A stretch of 64,000 bases of DNA, from the NCBI GenBank assembly GCA_015680685.1, contig MNCI01003051.1, positions 322,307 to 386,306 on the forward strand. The letters run 5' to 3'. Numbering within the stretch: position 1 is the stretch's first letter; each line of letters starts with the position of its first letter. Below, in pieces: positions 46,852 through 58,168 of this stretch. The position numbers and the translations under genes are program-made. Source of the DNA: Gnetum montanum (lineage: Eukaryota > Streptophyta > Gnetopsida > Gnetales > Gnetaceae). The notes below the pieces were generated by a model. That model was given only the letters and a program-made list of their open reading frames with translations. It was not told where the DNA came from and did no database searches.

Positions 46852-48068
46852 GTGATTTAAATGTTGTTAGGACTAAAATCATCCTACCTACTAATAATTA
46901 ATTTTCTTCTTTTGATTTTTCAAAGCATCAATTGTAAGGTTATACACCTGAGTAGACATCCTTAAAATTGGAAAGGTTTTTCTTTCTATGTTGTTTTTGA
47001 TGTTTTCTAGTTAGTGTCAAGCATGTGATGTACTCTACACTTTTTGATTATTATTAATATTTTATTTGAGGTTTGAAAACCCCCCACTAGTGGCTTGATA
47101 GAATATCACATGGGTGGAAGGACTGTTGGGGGGTTTGATTTCCATCCTTCACATGCTTGTCAAGTTTCAGAAAAAAGGAAAATAATTAAACTTCGACCAA
47201 TCTAAATTTAGAGTAGTTTTTCATTGGTGGTTTTTACCAGTTTATCTTGTCATAGGGTATAATGAAATTTATATAACATTTGGAATGAGTAAAGACAATT
47301 GGATAATATTTTATTTCTATCAAATTTTATTAAATGTTAAGTGGTGTATTATGCTTATATAGGAGGTGATTGACCGTTCTGTTTGTAGTTAGGTTGGCTA
47401 AACTTTCATTTTTCTTTTAAATGATTCATGCCAATTAATTAAAATATGATTTTAGGTACTACAAAGAAAACATATGGTTGTGAAAATGGAGCTAGATGTA
47501 ATGGTAGATTTTTAAGAGTCTTGTAGGTTGTGACATTGAAATTATTCAAAATACAATAGTATAAATATTTTCAAAGTTTACCAAATATGTTCAGTAAGCA
47601 AATAGTTTGAACCATTTAATGGTTTACGCATCTAATGGAAGACATACCATCTAGCCATGAGGGCCCTTCATGTAATGTAAGGGGGATCTAGGAGATCGTC
47701 TTGAGTAAAATAGAATATTACATGAATAACACATGTGGAGTTGATCTAGTTGTAGCTACAAAAACTAGAACTAGATCTAAAGCTATAGGGTTTTTATTTC
47801 TGGTCAGTCCAAACATTGCTCAAGAAGGTATGAAATAGGTAAAGAAAAAAATGCATTAAAGGTATGACCATTGATTTTAACATCAAATTTTAAAGATAAA
47901 TATTATTATTTCTCAAATAAGAAACCTTATGGGTAATAGATAAAACAAACTTCGCCAAATGGGATTTAATATGACGATGATTATATATCCTTACAATAGA
48001 ATATTAATTATGAATAATGATGTTCCTTCCCAAAATTTGAGGAAGAAATTTGGCATGCTACTAAGAAT
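46852..48068. other. Non-coding spacer
   Basis: AT-rich sequence with only short random ORFs. A GAAAACCCCCCACTAGTGG / TTGGGGGGTTTG pair near 47080-47140 is a modest inverted repeat. No gene or element recognised. Confidence 0.4.
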
Positions 48069-48492
48069 TAGCTTATATATATATATAAAAATTGGCTGAG
48101 ATGATTTTAAAGAAGATGATGTTAACCAAACCCGACTATTGGATGAGGTAACAAGATAACTAAAAATGGAATCACTCATCGCTCCTCTGTTTTTCTACCA
48201 CCTACCCAATTTAGCTTTACTCTCTCAATCAAGTTTGCTTTGTCTTTGTTTGTTCATGGCATTTTTGAGAAATAAATATCTCGCATAAATAATGCTCAGA
48301 AATGCCATGAACAAACAAAGACAGAGTAAACTTGACCGAGAGGATAAAACTAAATTGGATAGGTGGTAGAGAAATAGAGGAGGGATGAGTGATTCTGTTT
48401 TTAGTTATCTTGTTACCTTGTCCAGTAGTCGAGTTTGGTTAACATCATCTTCTTTAAAATCATCTCGGCCAATTAATATATATATAAAAGCT
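48069..48492. repeat. Foldback element: 200-bp near-perfect inverted repeat
   Basis: The left arm (about 48069-48269, AGCTTATATATATATA to GGCATTTTTGAG) and the right arm (about 48295-48492, CTCAGAAATGCC to AATATATATATAAAAGCT) are reverse complements at roughly 90%. The loop is about 25 nt. The outer ends are AT-rich. It could be a MITE-like foldback transposon or an inverted-repeat locus giving long hairpin RNA. No obvious TSD was found. Confidence 0.85.
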
Positions 48493-48937
48493 AGTGGAGT
48501 GGTTTCGTGAGTTATGAGTAGAATTTAATTATTTTTTAAAGCAAAAAATCACATTCAAAGAAGATGAAGACATTTAGTATGTTTAGAGATTTTCCAAATT
48601 GCAAATGCTTGCAGCTTCTAGCTTCGAGCCTCTTAGGTCATACTGATACAAAAATGAATCATAAAATATAGGTATGTTGAAATTCTAACACGGGCAATTT
48701 CAAAGTAAAATTATTACAAATGCTTTCATACGCTACCAAGCTAAATGCAGATTTTCAAAAGTTGCTTGATGATACTATGACAAGATGCGTGCATGAAATT
48801 TTTGATGTAGCTAAACATAACTAATCAGATTTATTGATCATTATTAAAAACTAGTTGGGCATTTGGTCTAGTGATATGATGTTGCTTTGGGTGTGAGAAG
48901 TCTTTAGTTTAATTCTTGGAATGCCCTTGTGGGTTTT

Positions 48938-49306
48938 GCAATTTAAATATGAAAATAATATCTAACTCAACTATTTCACTTCTACATTTTTTTTAAATAT
49001 CAAAATAATATCTAACTCAACTATTTCACTTCTACATTTTTTTCGTTAAATAAACAATTGCAATTTAAATATTGAAATAACACCTAAACATATTCAATGC
49101 TACATTTTTTCATTAATCAAACAATTGCAATTTAAATGTTGAAACAACACCTAAATCATACATCTTTGATGCTACATTTTTTTGTTAAACAAACAAAATA
49201 TCGATGCTACATTTTCTATTAATGCTACATATTTTTGGTTAAACAAACAACTACAATTTAAATTTCAAAGTAACACCTAAATCATATATCTTCAATGCTA
49301 CATTGT
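48938..49306. repeat. Minisatellite, five degenerate units of about 60-125 bp
   Basis: Units of the form GCAATTTAAATATTGAAATA, ACACCTAAATCATATCTTCA, ATGCTACATTTTTT then GTTAAACAAACAA repeat in tandem. The first two units share ATCTAACTCAACTATTTCAC. Unit four is enlarged by extra GATGCTACATTTT copies. Confidence 0.75.
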
Positions 49307-49509
49307 TCAATAAATACTTCTATTTTAGACTAATTACAACTATTTTACTAATTTTTACTTAAAACCATGAACGTGGGTTCTATTGCATCTTTATTTCATG
49401 CAATATTTCTTAGATTATCACTTAGCTTTCTAATTGTTCTCATGTTTAGTCCACCAAGATACATCAAGGAGACTCCATGCAATGCTTCTTAGTACTGAAT
49501 GATTAATAA

Positions 49510-49700
49510 ATGGATGTGACAGAAAATGTGAATGCTTTCATAGATGTTGAATATCACAAAAAGAGAGAAAAAAATAGATAAATAGTGTAACTTAGAGTGA
49601 CTTCTATATAACGGGTAGGTTTGATGGTTTGATGGTTTGGACATGTAAAGAAGATTAGACTATGAGCTTATAAAAAAAGTTGCTACATCATTGATAAATA
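49510..49700 (+). mobile_element. RTE-type LINE relic
   Basis: AATGTGAATGCTTTCATAGA through GGTTTGGACATGTAAAGAAGA and GAGCTTATAAAAAAAGTTGC matches, in diverged form, the 3' coding end of the RTE element at 18.7-19.3 kb (WFGHVKRR then PIKKVATS). No tail or TSD seen. Confidence 0.45.
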
Positions 49701-50078
49701 CTTCAGTTTAGTGCTTAATGAGAGATGGTTCTCTTTGAATATAAGGGTTGTTTCTTGATTACCCATGTTTTGTGGACTTTTAAAAAAACTTTTTTTTTTC
49801 TTAAACATGTTTTCAAGGTGGAATAGGTTTCAAATAAGGCATTGATTTAGTCAGAATTTAGCTCCCTTTTCTACAGCCGATTTCACATGGCAAAGAAAAA
49901 TATTTGATGCTTTTACAGGTTTGTAAGAACTTCTCAGTATCTTTTGAACAAGAGGTTTTGCTGGATAAAGGATAGAGGATAGAAAATAACAATTGAGATT
50001 AGACAGACAACTGAGTTAATCTTTTTTTTTTTACCTTAAATTAGTATGACTCCAATAGAAAACCGTGACAAGAAATAA

Positions 50079-50436
50079 TCAATAGGCGCTGATGTTCATC
50101 ATCATCATGGAACGAAATTCCGAAAAATCCAAAAGTCCATCACAATTCCTATCAAATCTGCAAATCATGTTCTTTTTCTTTTTCTTCTTCAGACTCAAAG
50201 GCGGACTCTATACACAAGAAGTTCTTGCAAAACGTAACGAAATCATCAAAGCTTAGGCTGAGGAGAAACGCGCGACGATATCTTGGATTTTGTGCATCAG
50301 CACCGCCTCCATTCCCAGGTTTTGCAGAAACGCGTTGATTTCATGTGCGCTCATTCTTTTCATTTGCGTCCAACTCCAGCTGCTCATATAATCTCTACAA
50401 ACGCTCAACCTCTAATGTATTGCTAGGGTTCTCCAT
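50079..50436 (-). pseudogene. Calmodulin-like EF-hand protein, frameshifted
   Basis: From MENPSNTLEVERL at 50436 the sequence encodes a degenerate first EF-hand (LYEQLELDANEK, then after a +1 shift MSAHEINAFLQNLGMEA). LSFDDFVTFCKNFL follows, then an acidic linker (SAFESEEEKEKEHDLQ). After another shift comes a canonical EF-hand loop, FDRNCDGLLDFSEFRSMM, and a stop. This order fits plant calmodulin-like (CML) calcium sensors. One TAG (codon 14) and at least two or three frame changes break it. The product of about 110 residues is shorter than the usual CML of 140-200. CG-rich codons survive, so decay is recent; sequencing errors are an alternative. Confidence 0.65.
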
Positions 50437-50838
50437 TTAAAGGATAGAAACTAATGAATCAATTAATCGCCGAATTCAAAAACACAAAGAAACCAAAGTT
50501 CGAAGATTTGTCTGCAAATCACATCGACGATTTTGTTAAGACGCTTATGTTATTGGAAAGGAGCATGAAGGCAACCCTCCATCCATGATTCCATATTTCT
50601 TTCTTTCCTAATCAATGGACCACCACGACGACGACAAACCAACAACACCCCACACCACATAACAACATCCTCATCATCATTACTGCATACATTCCTAAAA
50701 AATAAAATAAAATAAAATCCACAACCAAGAGTTGTGAGACATGCACACCTTGTAGCAAGCAATTGAATCCATTCACATTCCCATTTTGTAATTGGTTGCT
50801 TCATGTTGTTCAAAGATAGTGAACTTGGAGTAGATGAC

Positions 50839-53364
50839 TGTTTTAGGAGACTAGTGCCTAGGGCACCTCCTCTATTGGTATGGAAACTTGGCCTTTTACA
50901 AATAATAAACTAAAAAAAACTTGGAATTGAATTAAATAATTGTCTCGAATATAATGAGTAACTAAAGAAATGAATTTTCCCTCGTCTTGCCGTTTCACCA
51001 ACCACATGCGCCGCTTGGAATGCTATCGCCGCAGAGAGGAAGAGGGAGGGAAGAGGAGGAGAAAAGAGAAAAAGAGAGACTTCTTGTTGCAGTCTGCACG
51101 AGGCAGCAACCGTGGTCACTCAAAGCCTACCGTTGTCTACCACCTTTTGTGCATCGTCGTAGGGAGAAAGACTGTCTACCCATGTTTGCATTGCCGAAAC
51201 AAGTTGTCGGCCCAAAGAAAATTGTACATTTTATGTCCTACGTGTGGGTTGCATTGTTGTAGACTAAAGAAAAAGAGAGAGAAAACCCTTCTACACTGTT
51301 GCGGAGACCCTAAGAATCCGATTTTGAGCTACTGGCTCTTGCCTTGGGTCCTCCTTAAAGATCAACTAAAAGCTTGTAAAGAAAAAAAAAGAAAGGAGGA
51401 AACCACTGCTTTTGGAGAGGAAGTTGCCTCTCAAGACTGATAGAAAGAGCTCTTTTGGACTCATGGAGAGAGTCCTTCCCCTATGGTTTTATAACTATTG
51501 TGACCATCCATAATGATGCTTACGTTTCATGTAATAGCTACAAAAATCGCCATCACTTCTTGTGTAATAACGCCCACATTCTCCAATTAAGTGCCCACTT
51601 ATGTTCATAACTTTCAAAACATTTACCACTAATGATCGTAATCGCCGTCATTAATGACCATCACCTTGAAACACCGTGAAAATTGCGAGTCAGCCTTAGG
51701 CAAAGATTCGCGATTCAGGCAAGAATACATGACCAAATTCCAGAAGGAAGAATAAGGCAGAGTAAGGCAAAGAGACGCGTAGCATCAAGTCTTCGATTTC
51801 CTTTGCAGATTTTCAACATCACTATGTTTTATCTTTGTACGCTATATCACGCGACGTAGCGTAATGACGCTTAGCGTGATTTTGTTCAACATAGTCTAGT
51901 ATCAGAAGGCAACTTACTTCGGGATCCAGAGAGGCTTAAGCAGCGTAATATGCAACTTATCGTATATTTTGCTAAGTCTTTTGTCCAAGGCCGAGTTTAC
52001 GCTCTGTTACGCACGGCAGCGTAATGAGCTTCGGAAAAGTCAAAGAAAGTCCAAAAGAAGCGCAACAGATCAACTCTTTTTCCTTTTTTTGCGGATAGAT
52101 CACCTTACGCTCGTTACGCAACGCAGCGTATCTCAGCGTAATGCATCGGTAAGCTAATCATCGTTTACGCTTTACTACACTCGGTGGCATAAACGAGTGT
52201 AAAATAGCTTGAATACATTGTTTTCATGCTTTGTTACGCTCTTGCACGCGACGTAACGCGAATGAGCGTAATGTAGCCTAAAGTTAGCTGAGACATGCCC
52301 GACGCACATCTTTTATTCACACGCACAGTACGCAAATGAGCGTATTGTGCGTAATCATAAAGTTCAACACAAAGCTGGTTAGGTCAACGGCATTTCGAAC
52401 GGTCCGAGACACGTGTCATCACAGCCATCCCTTCTCCACATATTGTCAAACCTATAAATGTCCCAGTTGGCGAAGAAAAAAAAGAGGGCAACAAGACAGA
52501 ACAGAGAAAACACAGAGACAGAAGCAGAGGGAGCATCACTTTGGCAATTTTTGACAGCATCACCTTCTAACAGAAACAGAGCATATTTCGCTTGAGCATT
52601 GGCAGCAGGAGCGATTACCCCTTTGGCGAAGACACAACTTTCTCCATTGGTGATCGTCGGCAGTTTCGAGAAAAGACTACCTAAGGCAAAATGAGCAGAT
52701 CAGAGATCGAGAGATCATCTGGTGTGGTTTGCAAGTTCTTTTGGTCAGAAGCAATTGATCAATAGACATCAGAACTTGACCTTCCTTGCATCCCATCTCT
52801 AGCCTACAAGGTAGATCGGACTCCATTCTGTACCTCTGCTTGGACAGTTTTCTTGTTATTTTGTGTTTGCCTTACATCGAGTAATCGGGGTCTCCCCATT
52901 GTAACGTGATATACAAAATATTCATTCTTCAAGTCAAAACGTAGATCTTGAAACCATGCGTTTCTCTTGCATTTGCTTCTTCTTACTGTGTTAGCGTTAT
53001 CATCGTTGTAATTCATCTACATTGTTTTCCCCTTATTTTGCGACTTGTCGAATCAAATCATTCCATGCAACATTTGGGATTTCCATCGGTTTACTGATTA
53101 GTAAGTCCCTGTCTGATCGACAAGACCGTTCAGGGCACCGCGGATTCGTTTTTCCAGCATAGCCCTCGCACGGATCCGTGGTTAAAACTGTGTACACGGA
53201 ATTTTGTTTGGTATTTTCCAGCTGCCGACATTTTCCGTCGTTACACACCCGACATTTTAAATGCCCACTACTCGCATGATTTTTACTGTGGTTATTAAGA
53301 GAGAGAGAGATAGAGACGTTGATAATCATGGTCCCATGAGAGCATGGGAGTGTCGACATCAACA
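50839..53364 (-). repeat. 3' LTR of element F, carrying a nested insertion
   Basis: Outer parts 50839-51671 and 53251-53364 align with 58169-59139 (for example TTTTAGGAGACTAGTGCCTA and TTATTAAGAGAGAGAGA). Without the insertion it is about 0.95 kb, close to the 971 bp of the partner. Confidence 0.85.
51677..53245 (+). repeat. CpG-rich insertion, probable solo LTR of an unknown family
   Basis: The 1,569-bp segment starts TGAAAATTGCGAG and ends CGTCGTTACA, giving TG...CA ends. The flanks CACCG and CACCC agree at four of five positions. It has a TATA-like CCTATAAATG near 52450 followed by a purine-rich leader. The upstream half contains many TTACGC/GCGTAA words. CpG is frequent here and rare around it, so the insertion is young. 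The strand is inferred from the TATA box. No paired copy is in the window, so the LTR assignment is tentative. Confidence 0.5.
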
Positions 53365-53380
53365 CTTAGCCCCCAAACTT

Positions 53381-54680
53381 TAATTGCATGCAAGTGCAAG
53401 AAATAAGACCACCCAAAATTTAAAATGATGCAATAGGTAGGGAATCACAAACATCACAAAACAAGCAAAGGAAAACTTAAAAGTAAACTGTATTGATTTA
53501 AACATGAATAAAATAACCATATAATCAAAAGAGAACTAAACGTGGCAACCCAAATCACACCATCTTATTTAATTAAACTCTTAATATATAATTTTATTAT
53601 TTTAACTACATATATCTATATATAATTAAAATATAATTATGATTTCTTTCCCAATTTTCTTACAAAGTAAAAGTTAAAATCATGCGGACTACTTTGAGCA
53701 TAAGACCCATATTGTGGCTACCCACAACTTTCAAATTTTTCCTTGGAACTTTTTTTTTTTACATTGAGAAAGAAAATGGATAAAAAGGGACTATTTGCTT
53801 CTATTTTTTTTTTCTTTTTTGAAAAAAGGGGGAATGAAGTCTAGGGTAAGGATTGCTGCTAGACCCCATCACACTCAAGAACTTATTACACTGCCAATGA
53901 ACACAATCCTCATTCCTTTTTTTTTTTGAAGAAACTTTGCCCATGGTGTACTTCATTCTTAAGATAGAAATTCCAACACGAGTTTGGTCGATTAGCTGCA
54001 CTGCCAATGAACACGGTCATTTTGGAACTTTGCCCATGGTGCAGTTCAACCCTCGTGTATGTGCCTTTAATTATAATTTGATAGCATCATAGCAAGTCTC
54101 CTAGGTGGCTAAGGGTTCTCAAGTGAAGATGAACACACTTCACCTTGTTGTTCATGAGGTAACCATGGCTCATCACACTTGAGGGCTAGGGCTTATAAGA
54201 GGGAAAATGGGGTTTTCCAAGGTCACTTAGTGATTATGGCTAACCATTCTCCAACATCACCTATCCTACACTCACATGATCATGATGATTACATGATAAG
54301 TTAGCACAAATCTCATGCTCCATAATCCAACATAACTAGAAAAACTAAAACCTTGAAAAAGACTAGGAAGAATCAAAGCACTATTGAAATATATAATATA
54401 AAAGAGATTTTATGTAATAGTAATAAGAAATACTATATAAAGCATTATACTAACATTATTTTCCAATGGTGCTCTGATGACCCAATGCCTAGTAACTTAA
54501 AAGACCATAATGATTATTAAAATCATATGCAAAGCAAAAATCAAAATAATATGCCAAGAAATAAATAATGGAAATGTAAAGAAAATATGCAAATGAAACT
54601 ATATACAAATGAAATGCATGGTGAAGAGAAAGAAAGCATGCAACTAAGAATCTACTAGAGGTCTACATGGAACACCTAAG
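53381..54680 (-). other. Non-coding 3' internal region of element F
   Basis: AT-rich sequence between the integrase tail and the polypurine tract, with a short duplicated phrase (ACTGCCAATGAACAC at about 53890 and 54001; TTTGCCCATGGTG twice). No ORF of note. Confidence 0.5.
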
Positions 54681-54684
54681 TAGA

Positions 54685-55189
54685 AATGCTTCAAATGAAA
54701 TGCATTAAAATTCCTATGTAACCTATACCCTTGCACATCAACAATTCCGTAAACATAGGGGCCAATGATGTCTTTAACTTAAAATGGGTCTAACCACATA
54801 GGAGAGAACTTATCTTGAAGATTTGCTTGGTCAAATGTTCTACCTTTTTCTACGACTAGGTCTCCTATCTTAAAGACTTCACCAACGTACTTCCTGTTAA
54901 GACATTGTTTAACAATTTGTCGATGCTTAAGATTACAAAAATCAAGACCTAATCTTGACTTGCTTGATCATTTTCTATAAAGTTTTTCTCTGATATAAGT
55001 TTCAATGATAGGTCTAGGTCTTGGTGGATCATCAAATATAGCCTTTCTAAGAGAATGTTCCATGGATGTGTCATTAAAATTTAGCACACCTTCAAATGTT
55101 TTAAGAGGTAGGGTCTTATTTATATCTTTGTCTTTCCCTAAAGGTGGTGGATTACTTAGACGAAATCCATCGTGTTGTTGATAAGGCAA
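54685..55189 (-). pseudogene. Integrase C-terminal tail of element F
   Basis: Downstream of the protease the frame gives VFKIGDLVVEKGRTFDQANL, FSPMWLDPF, VKDIIGPYVYGI and FNAFHLKHFYLGVP. This is the GDLV...W-GPF...HLK-Y pattern that ends Ty3 integrases. Only about 0.1-0.3 kb separates it from the protease, so everything from RT to the integrase core has been deleted. Confidence 0.6.
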
Positions 55190-55263
55190 GGTGTCTCCAT
55201 AGATTTCTTCACCTTCTCTAGAACTTTGATAGGATTGGGTGGAATCTGCATAAGAGACAGGAT

Positions 55264-55737
55264 TTACTTTTGTAATCCACTCACATAGTCATTTTCAACA
55301 TGTTCACTGCGCTCAACCTCAATAACCCCAACATAAAGATTAGTATTTCGATTTTCCAAAGATTGATTTTGTTGATCCAAGGCTGTAACTACTTGTTTGT
55401 AGAAGGGTTCTCGAGGTATAGTCATGTATTCATATTTTTCTTTAATAGGGATTAATAGCTCTAACAAATTTGACCTAAAGAAGCCCCCAAACTTGGCTCC
55501 AAAAATCCTGGATAGGAGAACACCATAGGTAGGTGACATGTTAACTACTAGGGTATCTGTGTAACATGTGAATGTAGGATATTGTTTAAGTTGCACTTTC
55601 ACTCCTTTTAATGATCCTACTACAGGTACATTGGATTCATCGAGTTGAATCACACTTTTTGTTTGTGGTATCATTTGTGCTCCTAAAGCCTTACATACCT
55701 CAAGAGGCATGACACTAACAGTTGCTCCAAAATCCAT
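55264..55737 (-). pseudogene. Retropepsin-like protease of element F
   Basis: The intact 157-codon stretch begins MDFGATVSVMPLEVCKALGA, the DSGA-type active site of plant Ty3 proteases with Ser changed to Phe. It continues with SVIQLDESNVPVVGSLKGVK (flap region) and SPTYGVLLSRIFGAKFGGFF, near where family members have an ILGRPFL-type motif. It would cleave the Gag-Pol polyprotein. The mutated active site implies loss of activity. Confidence 0.7.
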
Positions 55738-56159
55738 TAAACAATTGTGAACATTCTTCCCTAAAATAATCGAGATTGTTAGGAAAGGGGGTTAATCTTT
55801 CTTGCTCATCATGGAATTGTTTACATTTTGTACTAATAATGTGTTAGGACTTTTAGTGAGTGAACTTGCCTTTCGGGGGTTGGGGATTTTCCTTTATTGG
55901 TTTCCAGTCTATGAACTACCTCTTTCATTTTGTTAAATTATAAAAGGTCATACATTGATATGTTAGATTTAATTTTCTTCAAATCTTCAACTAGATCATA
56001 AGTCTTGTGTTCATCTTTAGATTCTTATTAAGGTGGAGTTCTTTTAAGTATAGAAGGTGGGTTTGATTGTTGTGCAGTGTTTGTTTGAGATGACCCAGTC
56101 TAAGTATTTGTGTTACTTTGACTAGGAGCTCTTCTGTTCAAAGGAGTGTAAGGATCATT

Positions 56160-57494
56160 TCTAGTTTGTTGCTATGTGTTGTTCATGATGTCACTAAGTA
56201 TACAGTAGTGGGCGTTATGCGGGTTGGGGTTGTTTACCATAACTTGCTCCAATGAGGAAACCTCTTCATTTTTTGATTCATGAGGTACATTAAGGACCAT
56301 AATAGGAGGTTTTCCATTTTGTTGACCTTGGGTGTTGTTGCCATATAATGCTAAAAATTGGGGACAAGTCTTCTCAGAATGTTGCCTAGTGTTATGGAGG
56401 CTACAATAATCGTTATTGACTGATGAACTAAGCTTTTCAAGTTGTATAGGATCCTTGTTGTTGTTTCTCTTTAATTCAACTACTTTGTTTGAAAGTTTTT
56501 AAAGTGAAGTTAATATTTGGGTCATTTGATCTTGAGCTTGAGTCATGGGTTCAATAGGATTAGATACTCTGTTTGGGTTTATGATGGACTAAATTAAGGC
56601 CTTCAATTGTTCTTCATTCAAACCAGTGTTAGATGCTAGGAATGGAGAAGATGTGGGATCTTGAAAATAACTATTTGTAGGTTGAGTCATTTGAAGGGGA
56701 ATGAGAGTTTGGAACATAGTGTTGGTCATTGGGAAAGTTGGTAGAGGACTATGTTGCATAGGATTGCTAACACTCATCATTCCAAACTAGGTTTGAATGC
56801 TGTTCATAAGGGTAATTTGTTCTAGCTCCATGAATTTAGCCATTGCTCCTTGTATTTCTATTATGTTAGGGTTCAATTTGATGGCATAGGTGAAGAATGG
56901 GTCGATGGTAGAGAGGTTAAAATTGAGGATACCATCAGGTTGTGGAGGCATCTCATTTGGCACATAGGCAAGTTGGTGAAGAAATCTTAGATTGTAATCC
57001 CTAACATTTTCCCTAGGTAGCTTTCTTAAGTTGGTGAAGTTGCTAGATGCTATGGCAAGGCTTGTGAATTTATCAAACTGAGTCAAAAAATTATTTTTGA
57101 ACTCCTGCCATGAGTTAATGGAGGCATTGGAAAGCATCAGAAACCATTAGGTTGCTTTGGTTCTAAAAGTTGTCACAAATACTCTACATGCCACATCATT
57201 TTGGATGATGTTGTGGATCCCAAGTAAGGTTTCAAAACATTGTACATGTTGGTGGGCATCACTAGTAGGGTTTGTGAGATCGTAGAACAAATTTATGTTC
57301 TAGAGTGACTTTGGGATGTCATGGTAGTTAGTAAAGTTAAAGGGGTTACCAACCAAGGGAGCTGGGGGTTGATTAGCTGCCATCCTAGTCCAAGTTCTCC
57401 TAGGAACAAAGCTTGGAAAATGTGAGACTTCTTGTTTCCTTAATGCGAAGAGACATGTAATTGGTAAGTTAGAAGCATAGGGGAGTTCACTCAT
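56160..57494 (-). pseudogene. Gag of element F
   Basis: The protein starts in the frame opening at 57494 (APLVGNPFNFTNYHDIPKSL) and contains the gag core: an intact 116-residue stretch at 57137-56787 with SWQEFKNNFLTQFDKFTSLA, LRKLPRENVRDYNLRF and PHPF-like spacing. A Pro/Thr/Gln-rich linker follows, then a Cys/His knuckle (YCSLHNTRQHSEKTC). Stops at several positions interrupt it. This type of gag is common in Athila-like elements. Confidence 0.7.
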
Positions 57495-58168
57495 AAAATA
57501 AAACTATAAAATAATTATTAAAATAAAACTATAAAATTGCATAAAAGACAAGATAATATTGAAATAATATTTTTTTGGCCAAAAAAAAACTAAAATATGC
57601 TATTTAATATAGATATATATATTTGAAAGAAAAATAAATGTATAAAATTGCAATACTTATAAAATTAAAAAAGGAAATAGTAAAATGCAAGATTTTAGAA
57701 AAATAAATTTAAAATTGCATGATTAAATAAAACCACCTTACCTATCCTAGGACTAAGGTAAGGACCACCCAAACACAAATTCAAAAATGGGATTGAGAAA
57801 CGAGGGTTTTTTAAAAAAAAAGGATGAAAGAAAAATAGGTGATTAGACCCAAAAGTTTTCAAGAAATGAACTTTTAAGAACAAGAAATGAAAGGCTCAAA
57901 AATTCTTTAAAAATGGTTTTTCAAGACAATGGCTGAAAATAATAATTTTAAATAAAACAAGTTTGAAATAAGGAAAATGAAAATTTTGGAAACAGAATAG
58001 GAATTAGAAAAGGATAGAAAACAAATATTTCAGAAAATGGGATAATAAAGGTAAGAGAAATGGCAATAAAAGCTGATAAACAAAGGGTTGAGGAAAGGCC
58101 CTCCTTCTAGCACTAAAAAAGATGTTGATGCATAAATTTTGGTCGCATCAACACTGGGAAAGAAAACT
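57495..58168 (-). other. 5' leader of element F
   Basis: A-rich untranslated region between the 5' LTR and gag. Directly inside the LTR is an inverted repeat TGTTGATGC...GCATCAACA (58123-58153) that echoes the LTR terminus TGTTGATG. I could not match a tRNA primer site. Confidence 0.5.

Noticed and set aside
47991-48179. 62-codon minus-strand ORF
   Set aside because: It lies within one arm of the foldback hairpin and its coding content is not supported.
50970-51440. 156-codon Arg/Lys-rich ORF and its paralogue at 58508-58726
   Set aside because: Both are in the LTRs of element F. The similarity reflects LTR duplication, and the frame is not kept between the two.
52804-53365. Minus-strand ORFs in the CpG-rich insertion
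   Set aside because: They lie inside an LTR-like sequence, cross its boundary and show no domain.
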